DNA of 45,636 nt, taken from assembly GCA_020347645.1 (NCBI GenBank), contig CP070736.1:555265-600900 (forward strand). Direction: 5' to 3'. The stretch comes from Methanobacteriota archaeon. Its GTDB lineage: Archaea; Thermoplasmatota; Thermoplasmata; UBA10834. Below, one piece after another: positions 39,936 to 45,636 of the stretch (position 1 is the stretch's first letter; every line of letters starts with the position of its first letter). Made by a program: the position numbers and the translations under genes. Under the pieces are notes generated by a model. It saw only the letters and a list, made by a program, of their open reading frames with translations, had not been told where the DNA came from and did no database searches.

Positions 39936-42803
39936 ATGTGGAACATGGCGCCAAGGAAGAGCACTAAGAAACCTTCAGCGCCCAAGCGGGGGCGCGAACC
40001 CCCTGATGAGGAGAAATACAGTTCTCGCTTGGAGAGAGCCGAGACCGCGCGCTCACGCAAGGCTGCGATGCTGCAACTTCGAATGGGACGCACGGCGCAT
40101 GTATTGGGAATCGTTTCAGGTCTTGCACTTGCTGTGACGGCTGTCCTCGCATATCTCTTGGAGAACTGGTCTTACCTTATTGACGCACCTGAGTATGTGG
40201 CCGTGCTCAAATGGATTCTGCCGCTCGCTGCAGGGGTCCTCGTCGCCGCAGCCGCACTGGTCATGAAATGGGAACCCTACTTCGGAGACAGAACGGACCT
40301 GCACTTCCTGCTCAGCATCTCTGCCTTGGCTGTGCCTGTGATGTTCGTCATACTTATCGCCCTCGACGAAGCGGGCAAGGTGGCCCTCGGAAGGCCCGAT
40401 TGGCTTTATCCCATATCCCTTCTCGGCATCAGCCTCACGCTAGCATCTTTGGCGATGACATGGGAGGGAAGGGGGAGGAGGAAGTGCATAAGCGTGGCAT
40501 CCGCGGCGTTTCCTCCGATCCTACTCACGTTTCCCATGATATTCCATTTCGACCCGATCGACCTTGCGAGCATACTGCCGATGGCGTATCTCGGCAGCGC
40601 TGTCGCGATTCAGCTGAGCGGTTCCATGCTCCACATAATAGCGAGCGCGACTTCCGTCCTGGAGCGTGAGGTTTTGAAGGCGAGCGACGGCAAGCTCAGG
40701 GAGCAGATAAATTCGCTCGAGCGCAGGCGGGTGGCCCTCGATTACAGGGAGGAAGCGTTTTGGACAAAGGAGTCCGACCTCGAAGCATATGAGAAACGTC
40801 TCGCGGAGGAGATCGAAGCCATAGACGAACGTAAGAAACAGGTGTCTTTGTCGGAGGTCAACCTGGAGCAACGTGCCCAGGAGGCTAGAGCCGCAAGACA
40901 GGAGCTCGTGAAGAAGGAGGCCGAGATAGAATCGAAGCTCGACACGCTACGTCTCAAGCAGAGAGACATAGACTCTCAGACCAAGGAGATCGGCAAACGC
41001 ACCAAGAGCCTCGAATCGAGACAGGTGAAGCTCTTGGCGAAGGAGACGGAGCTGGACAAGCGGTCAATAGACATGCAGACAAAGGAACGCGAGGTCCGGG
41101 ACGGCATCGCCGACATAGCTGAGGAGCGGTCGACATTGGAGTTTCAACGGAAGGAGCTCGATTCTCTGCAGGATACACTGGCCGAGAAGGAGAAGCAGGT
41201 GGCGATGCGTGAGACTACCGCCGACCTCCGCACACTAGAGACTGTTGCCGTTAAGGAGGAGATCGGCAGGTTTGCAGAGGAGAAGGGCGCGACTGAGCGT
41301 CTGCAAGAGCAGCTTCTGGAAAGACAGAAAGCGATTGCTGAGAGGGAGGTCGCTCTTAGGTCTCAGGAGGAAATCGTCCGCAAGAAGACGCAGAAAGCGG
41401 AGAGGATAATCGCCCGCGCCGACAAGCAAATGAACGAACTCGTCGAGAAGGAATCGGAGATCCTCGAGCGCAAGAAGGAGCTCGCTCAGGCTGAGGCTGA
41501 TCACAGGTCTGCCATCTACAGTATCGAAGCTCAGCAGGAGGAGATACGCCTCTCCAAGGAGGAGTCAGCGGCGACAGAGAAGCAGTATGTAGACATGTCC
41601 CTGTCCTTGAGGAAGAGACTTGACGAGGCGAACAGCCTGAAAGAGGACTTCGCCAAGAAGCTCACCTCCCTCGAACGGCGCGAGCAGCTCGTCAAGGAGA
41701 TAGAAACGCGCCTCAAGACGGAGCACGAGCGCTCAAACGCCAAGGTACGAGAACTCATCGCAAAGGACAAGTCGCTCAGGGCGAAGGAGACCGAACTCGG
41801 GCTCAGACTCGCTGAATTGAAGTCGCGGGAGAGACAGCTGTTGCGGAGCGTGGACGATTTCGAGGATGCACGCACGGAATTGCCCGGCGACAGTGAGGGC
41901 GCGAAGACCATCGAAGTGCGGGAGAGGCAGCTTGCCGAGAAGGAGCGAGAGATGAAATCGCGTCTTTATCAGCGCGAGAAGGAGCTGGAGAAGCGCGAAC
42001 AGGCGTTGCAGTCCCATCTGAGGAAGGACATCGAGGAGATGGAGGTGGCGGTCGAGACAGAGTATGCGGAGAAGAAGGTCAAGACAGGCATTGAGCGCCT
42101 GGACGACCTCCTGCTCGGGGGGATGCCATTCGCCTCGAACGTTCTCTACATCGGCCCTCCGTTCATCGGAAAGGAGACTGCGATGCTCCTGTTCATAGCG
42201 GAAGGACTCAAGAAAGGAGTTCCGGCCGTAGTGATCACAACTTCGCAGCCGCCGACTGAGATCGCGAAGCTGATGGCGCCCATAATGCCCACATTCAAGG
42301 AGTTCGACCAGCTCGGACTGGTTCGATGGATAGACGCTTCCGGCGGAGACGCGCAGTTCAAAGAGGGCAACGGCGGCGGGAACGAGATTCGCGTGGCTGG
42401 ACCAGACGACTACGATGGCATACTGGATGCGTTGAACGCGACGGTGGAATCCCTGAGAAGCGATGGCAATCCGTACATGAGGATCGCCTACATGTCACTG
42501 TCCATGAGCATTCCGGAAGCGGAGGACAAGCGTGCCTACAAGTTCGTCCGCACGTTCGCTGGCAAGGTGCGACAGGAGAGTATCATCGGGGTTTACGCTC
42601 TCGAGCGGGGGATGCACACGGATCAGCAGCTAGAATCGTTGCAGCATCAGATGACGGGTGCCCTTCAGTTCAAGTCGGAGAAGCAGAAGACGCTCCTGAG
42701 CGTTCAGGGGATATGCGACGCGCAGACGCGCGACTGGATACAGTACAAACATTCCAACAAGGCAATCATGATTGGAGCATTTTCGCTCGAGCGGATAAGA
42801 TAG
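39936..42803 (+). CDS. Membrane-anchored coiled-coil protein with KaiC/RadA-like ATPase domain
   Basis: A 955-residue protein. Residues 1-50 are basic and polar. About 50-245 hold six or seven hydrophobic helices. About 250-710 is an almost unbroken coiled coil with recurring KEREL/LEKRE-type heptads and no breaks longer than a few residues. The C-terminal ~243 residues (from 713) are a RecA/KaiC-like domain starting TGIERLDDLLLGGMPF, with Walker A GPPFIGKET (740-748) and a Walker B-like IAYMSLSM near 850. An ATG at 39945 is the alternative start. No family with this full combination comes to mind. It could be an ATP-driven membrane organiser, for instance in chromosome, chemosensory or cell-surface assembly. 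Confidence 0.83.
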   Translation: MWNMAPRKSTKKPSAPKRGREPPDEEKYSSRLERAETARSRKAAMLQLRMGRTAHVLGIVSGLALAVTAVLAYLLENWSYLIDAPEYVAVLKWILPLAAGVLVAAAALVMKWEPYFGDRTDLHFLLSISALAVPVMFVILIALDEAGKVALGRPDWLYPISLLGISLTLASLAMTWEGRGRRKCISVASAAFPPILLTFPMIFHFDPIDLASILPMAYLGSAVAIQLSGSMLHIIASATSVLEREVLKASDGKLREQINSLERRRVALDYREEAFWTKESDLEAYEKRLAEEIEAIDERKKQVSLSEVNLEQRAQEARAARQELVKKEAEIESKLDTLRLKQRDIDSQTKEIGKRTKSLESRQVKLLAKETELDKRSIDMQTKEREVRDGIADIAEERSTLEFQRKELDSLQDTLAEKEKQVAMRETTADLRTLETVAVKEEIGRFAEEKGATERLQEQLLERQKAIAEREVALRSQEEIVRKKTQKAERIIARADKQMNELVEKESEILERKKELAQAEADHRSAIYSIEAQQEEIRLSKEESAATEKQYVDMSLSLRKRLDEANSLKEDFAKKLTSLERREQLVKEIETRLKTEHERSNAKVRELIAKDKSLRAKETELGLRLAELKSRERQLLRSVDDFEDARTELPGDSEGAKTIEVRERQLAEKEREMKSRLYQREKELEKREQALQSHLRKDIEEMEVAVETEYAEKKVKTGIERLDDLLLGGMPFASNVLYIGPPFIGKETAMLLFIAEGLKKGVPAVVITTSQPPTEIAKLMAPIMPTFKEFDQLGLVRWIDASGGDAQFKEGNGGGNEIRVAGPDDYDGILDALNATVESLRSDGNPYMRIAYMSLSMSIPEAEDKRAYKFVRTFAGKVRQESIIGVYALERGMHTDQQLESLQHQMTGALQFKSEKQKTLLSVQGICDAQTRDWIQYKHSNKAIMIGAFSLERIR

Positions 42804-42840
42804 TGAATTAGATGAAAAGCGATCGTCCGTTGTCGCGGCT

Positions 42841-43845
42841 GTGCCGGACGGCGGTGTTGCACCATTGCCCCACGTGATCAGCGATCTCGGAAACGGCGTA
42901 ACGATGCGCTTCGATGGGCGCACTTATAGTTTCGACCCGAGGCACGTCCTCAAAGGCAGCGTGAACCTGGTGTCCCATGCCCATGCCGATCATGTGCCCG
43001 CGGCTATGGGGAATGCGCCGATCGTATGTTCGCATGCAACGCTGGACTTGATTCGCCTTCGTAGGAAGAAGGTTGAGGGGATCTACGAGCGGACGGTTAC
43101 CGTGTTGGAAGCGGGCCACGTTCCAGGCTCCAGCATGTTCATTGTCGATGCCGATCACGACAAAACTATGTACACGGGCGATTTCTGCACGAGAAGGAAG
43201 CGGCACATTGAGCCGGCGACGCCGCGGCAATGCGATGTTCTGGTGATGGAAACCACGTACGGAAGGCCTGAGTACGAGTTTCCCCGTCACAACGACACGG
43301 TAGACGCCATAAGGGATTGGGTCGATGCCGTCCTGAGAAGCGGTTCCAACGCAGTGCTGTTCGCGTATCCCCTAGGAAAGGCTCAGGAGCTGTGTTTCGA
43401 GCTGAGAGGCTATCCTATCCGTTTGCAGGGGACGATAGCAGAGATAAATCGAGTACTCGCTGCCCACGGACACGAGCTGCATGTCACATGCGACGTTGAA
43501 GATCACGTCGACAAGCGACCGTTCGTCTACATCACCTCAGGACTCGGCTCGGAACGCGGGAAGGTCGACAGCATGATAGAGGACGGCGCAAAGGCGGCTT
43601 CTTTCTCCGGCTGGTCCCTCAAGAGATTCATGGTGAGGTCCACACGGCGTAGAATCGAGACGTTCCCACTGTCCGATCACTGCGACTTCAATGAATCGAT
43701 GGAATTCGTGAGGCGGTGTGGTCCAACCAAGGTCTATACGACTCATGGGTTCGCAAGGGAGTTTGCGCGTTCCGTCAAGAGCGAACTTGGCATCGACGCC
43801 GAACCTCTTACGACGGGTCAGGAAAAGCTCGACGCTTTCGTGTAG
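42841..43845 (+). CDS. Metallo-beta-lactamase-fold nuclease (Ysh1/SNM1-like RNA/DNA processing)
   Basis: A 334-residue MBL-fold protein. Metal motif: VSHAHADHVPAAM (HxHxDH, near 45-50), then AGHVPGSSMFIVD, MYTGDFCTRRKRHIEP and METTYGRPEYEFPRH, ending with PLSDHCDF and TTHGFA. The segment from about 160-280 corresponds to the beta-CASP insert of nucleases such as archaeal mRNA-processing factors and SNM1, though shortened. Start is GTG at 42841 without a clear SD; GTG codons at 42856 and 42874 are in frame. It lies 37 bases downstream of the large ATPase gene. Nucleic-acid substrate inferred from family. Confidence 0.82.
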   Translation: MPDGGVAPLPHVISDLGNGVTMRFDGRTYSFDPRHVLKGSVNLVSHAHADHVPAAMGNAPIVCSHATLDLIRLRRKKVEGIYERTVTVLEAGHVPGSSMFIVDADHDKTMYTGDFCTRRKRHIEPATPRQCDVLVMETTYGRPEYEFPRHNDTVDAIRDWVDAVLRSGSNAVLFAYPLGKAQELCFELRGYPIRLQGTIAEINRVLAAHGHELHVTCDVEDHVDKRPFVYITSGLGSERGKVDSMIEDGAKAASFSGWSLKRFMVRSTRRRIETFPLSDHCDFNESMEFVRRCGPTKVYTTHGFAREFARSVKSELGIDAEPLTTGQEKLDAFV

Positions 43846-43850
43846 CGACG

Positions 43851-44855
43851 CTAGTCAGCGGCGCTGCTCCATCCCTTATCGTAGGTTCCGGTCGGCATGA
43901 AGACCCTCATGGTCTTGACGGCGAGCCCTTCCGAGCGGGCCATCATCTCTTTTGGACTCATCAGAGCCTTACCGAGGCCTACTCCTTCGCCCTTCATCGT
44001 CTGGATGACGACGGTGTCGCCCTTCGAGATGGAATCATCTAGCGAGACAACGCCGGGCATCGCGAGGTCCGCCCCATGACAGATGGCGTCCACGGCCGAG
44101 TCCTTGATCTCAATGCTGGGCATGTGTGCGAACAGTACTTCCATCGGACGGAGCATCCCCGCCAACTCATTGCTGTCGCCCTGCGAGTGATTCTCCAACG
44201 CGTCCTTTAGATCATGGAGCGTGACAGAGCGGTTCTCGGCGATGGCCCCCGCCCTCGTTCGCCTCAAATCCTGCAGGTGCCCACCTATGCCGAGCGCATC
44301 TCCGATGTCGACGCAAAGGCTGCGGATGTACGTTCCCGCATCGCATTCGACCCTGAACAGCACGTTCCTCCCGGATGTCTCCGCTAGCGTGAGGGAATGG
44401 ATCTCCCTCGTCCTTGGCGCGCGCTTCACAGCGGACCTCACGGGCGGCGTCTGTATTATCTCCCCGACGAACTCGCTGAAGACTTCCTCCAAGCGTCCGA
44501 GGTCGAAATTGGCGTGCATCTTCATCACGCCGACATACTCCTTCGTGCCGTGGTGCAACGAATCCATCGCGCGCACAGCCACTCCTACGCCGACAGGTAG
44601 CACTCCGGTCACACGAGGGTCGAGAGTCCCCCCGTGGGCGGCCCTCGTCGCACCGAGCATCTCTCTGACCCAGGCAGTCACCTGGTGCGAGGTAGGCCCC
44701 ATCGGCTTGTCTATCACAACAACGCCGTTCTTGAGCAGCTCCTCGATTCCTCGGTCCTCCGGTCCGTGAATCTCGCTGGTGTTCGTTCTCTTCTGGGTCT
44801 TGCCCTTCTTGAGCCTAATCGGAATACCTCCTCTCAGCCTCGGTGACGATCGCAT
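43851..44855 (-). CDS. cbf5: tRNA/rRNA pseudouridine synthase Cbf5 (archaeal TruB type)
   Basis: A 334-residue protein. An N-terminal basic extension precedes GVVVIDKPMGPTSHQVTAWVRE (about 44-65). The catalytic motif GGTLDPRVTGVLPVGVG (Asp near 79) and GTYIRSLCVDIGDALG complete the TruB fold. The C-terminus is a PUA domain (PSIEIKDSAVDAICHGADLAMPGVV ... GLAVKTMRVFMP). Cbf5 acts with Nop10, Gar1 and L7Ae on guide RNAs and can modify tRNA U55 alone. The ATG at 44855 overlaps cmk by 41 bases. Alternatively an ATT codon follows a perfect aggaggt (minus, 44826-44832) inside the end of cmk. Confidence 0.92.
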   Translation of the reverse strand: MRSSPRLRGGIPIRLKKGKTQKRTNTSEIHGPEDRGIEELLKNGVVVIDKPMGPTSHQVTAWVREMLGATRAAHGGTLDPRVTGVLPVGVGVAVRAMDSLHHGTKEYVGVMKMHANFDLGRLEEVFSEFVGEIIQTPPVRSAVKRAPRTREIHSLTLAETSGRNVLFRVECDAGTYIRSLCVDIGDALGIGGHLQDLRRTRAGAIAENRSVTLHDLKDALENHSQGDSNELAGMLRPMEVLFAHMPSIEIKDSAVDAICHGADLAMPGVVSLDDSISKGDTVVIQTMKGEGVGLGKALMSPKEMMARSEGLAVKTMRVFMPTGTYDKGWSSAAD

Positions 44856-45363
44856 CAGCGACCTCCTCCGGTGTCTCGCTGGAGGAATCGATCCAAAGAT
44901 CGTAGATCGTCCGGTCTGATGGGTCTATGCCGTAGTAGGTTAGGTAGCGCTTCCTTTCCGAACGCTCGCGTCTCCTCATCTCCATGAGCACTTCATCGAC
45001 GGGCTTCTTCTCCCGTTCTGCTATTCTCGAGCTTCGCACGTCCTCGGACGCGTCGACGTGTACTGCGAGGGCGTCGATACTGCTCTGCTTGAGCAACGCA
45101 CCCACCAATCGACCTTCGATGACGATATCCTCGCTCGATCTCGCGACAGCGACGGTCCGATCATCCAATTCGCGGTCTATGGTTTCGTCCTCCTCGGCAA
45201 GACTTCCGAAAGCCTCAAGGTCCATCTTCTTCTCGACAGCCATCTGCCTGAACAGCTGGCCAACGAGGATGAGTTTGAAGCCCATGCGCTTCGCGACCAT
45301 CTCGCTGACCGTCGTCTTGCCACTTCCAGGAGGTCCCGAGACAGCAATTCTCGTCGGAGTCAC
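44815..45363 (-). CDS. cmk: Cytidylate kinase (archaeal type)
   Basis: A 182-residue P-loop kinase: RIAVSGPPGSGKTTVSEMVAKRMG (Walker A GPPGSGKT, near 10-17), the LID/CMP-site LVGQLFRQMA, and the acidic VIEGRLVGALL (near 80). RIAEREKKPVDEVL and YGIDPSDRTIYDLWIDSSSETPEEV are typical of the archaeal cytidylate kinase cluster. It makes CDP from CMP. The start is GTG at 45363, four bases after the DUF106 gene, which preserves the common archaeal order DUF106-cmk-cbf5. Confidence 0.92.
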   Translation of the reverse strand: MTPTRIAVSGPPGSGKTTVSEMVAKRMGFKLILVGQLFRQMAVEKKMDLEAFGSLAEEDETIDRELDDRTVAVARSSEDIVIEGRLVGALLKQSSIDALAVHVDASEDVRSSRIAEREKKPVDEVLMEMRRRERSERKRYLTYYGIDPSDRTIYDLWIDSSSETPEEVADAIVTEAERRYSD

Positions 45364-45367
45364 CCCG

Positions 45368-45636
45368 CTAGTCGCTCACCAAGCTATCGGGCTGCTCGTC
45401 TTCGAGCTCGCGCAGCTTCCGGCTGAAGCTGAAAAACTTAAGCACCCTCTGCAGTATCTGGCCGAACGGCAGCGTGACGAGCGAGTAGAGTAGGACCCAG
45501 TTGGGCAGGATATTCGAGTTCTTCATGCTTGCGTTGAACTCCCACGGTACGGAGAATATCACGGATGAGATGTCGAGGTACACGAAGTTCGCAAGCCAGG
45601 CGAAGATCGGTATGATGACGATCATCGTCACTGGCA
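45368..45636 (-). CDS. DUF106 membrane protein, Oxa1/EMC3-related (5' end missing)
   Basis: The frame is open through the right edge; the visible C-terminal 88-89 residues include IPIFAWLANFVYLD, a segment typical of the DUF106 family, a second helix (NWVLLYSLVTLPFGQILQRVLKFF) and a charged tail. DUF106 proteins are archaeal relatives of YidC/Oxa1, EMC3 and TMCO1, which insert membrane proteins. They usually lie next to secY and adk, so these probably follow outside the window. The 45631 GTG is only an internal codon. Confidence 0.8.
   Translation of the reverse strand, partial: PVTMIVIIPIFAWLANFVYLDISSVIFSVPWEFNASMKNSNILPNWVLLYSLVTLPFGQILQRVLKFFSFSRKLRELEDEQPDSLVSD

Overview
The window is a piece of an archaeal chromosome, most likely euryarchaeal and in or near the Thermoplasmatota. 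It carries archaeal-type genes: nascent polypeptide-associated complex protein, Cbf5, the DUF106-cmk-cbf5 neighbourhood, MptA GTP cyclohydrolase, A-type flavoprotein, AlaX and a family B polymerase with an intein. Many genes have a TATA-like box 22-30 bases before the start codon with almost no leader, so leaderless transcripts look common. Others use clear Shine-Dalgarno (SD) sites. Genes are tightly packed on both strands. There is no rRNA, CRISPR array or insertion sequence. The placement within Thermoplasmatota is an inference from gene content only.

Layout. 1-4328 (+): the end of a glutamate synthase gene (amidotransferase plus GXGXG domains), then an NfnA/NfnB-like flavoprotein pair. 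4447-7088 (-): an orphan cytosolic histidine kinase and a glutaredoxin plus ferredoxin-thioredoxin-reductase-like pair. 7227-9758: an ornithine cyclodeaminase-family enzyme, tRNA-Asp, a small zinc protein, NAC and a TPR protein. 9772-12348 (-): a 52-residue zinc finger, a phosphoglycolate phosphatase-like HAD enzyme, MptA and a membrane protein with a zinc ribbon. 12471-16974 (+): RNase HII, an SCP2 protein, initiator-like tRNA-Met, a four-Cys protein, GlmU-like and GlmS. 16992-18800 (-): two neighbouring PD-(D/E)XK nucleases, one a Cas4-like protein with four membrane segments inserted in it and the other a CDIN1/C15orf41 homologue. 18995-21970 (+): a glycerol dehydrogenase-like enzyme, two small membrane proteins and AlaX. 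21992-24555 (-): a GlcD/HdrD-like oxidoreductase pair. 24805-31111: an HD hydrolase behind an unusual leader, a DMT transporter, DUF504, an F420H2 oxidase-like flavoprotein, two phosphoribosyltransferases and a TctA-family permease. 31160-31486: a structured non-coding region. 31539-35258 (-): the most interesting locus. 35600-45636: an MFS transporter, a GAF protein, a YtcJ amidohydrolase, a very large membrane/coiled-coil/KaiC-like ATPase, an MBL-fold nuclease, and then Cbf5, cytidylate kinase and DUF106 on the minus strand.

The locus at 31539-35258 is a translationally coupled three-gene operon. It encodes a RecA/RadA paralogue without a P-loop, a 96-residue helical protein, and a PolB2/Dpo2-like family B DNA polymerase. 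The polymerase has a degenerate exonuclease region and an altered motif C, and a mini-intein of about 167 residues interrupts its motif B. The arrangement resembles the bacterial ImuA-ImuB-DnaE2 mutasome and the damage-induced Dpo2 operon of Sulfolobales, so it is a candidate archaeal translesion or mutagenesis cassette controlled in part by protein splicing.

Other items worth attention are the membrane-spanning Cas4-like nuclease beside a CDIN1 homologue, the membrane-anchored KaiC-like ATPase with roughly 450 residues of coiled coil, the structured RNA candidate at 31160-31486, and an 11-codon in-frame leader with a hairpin over the ribosome site of the HD gene.
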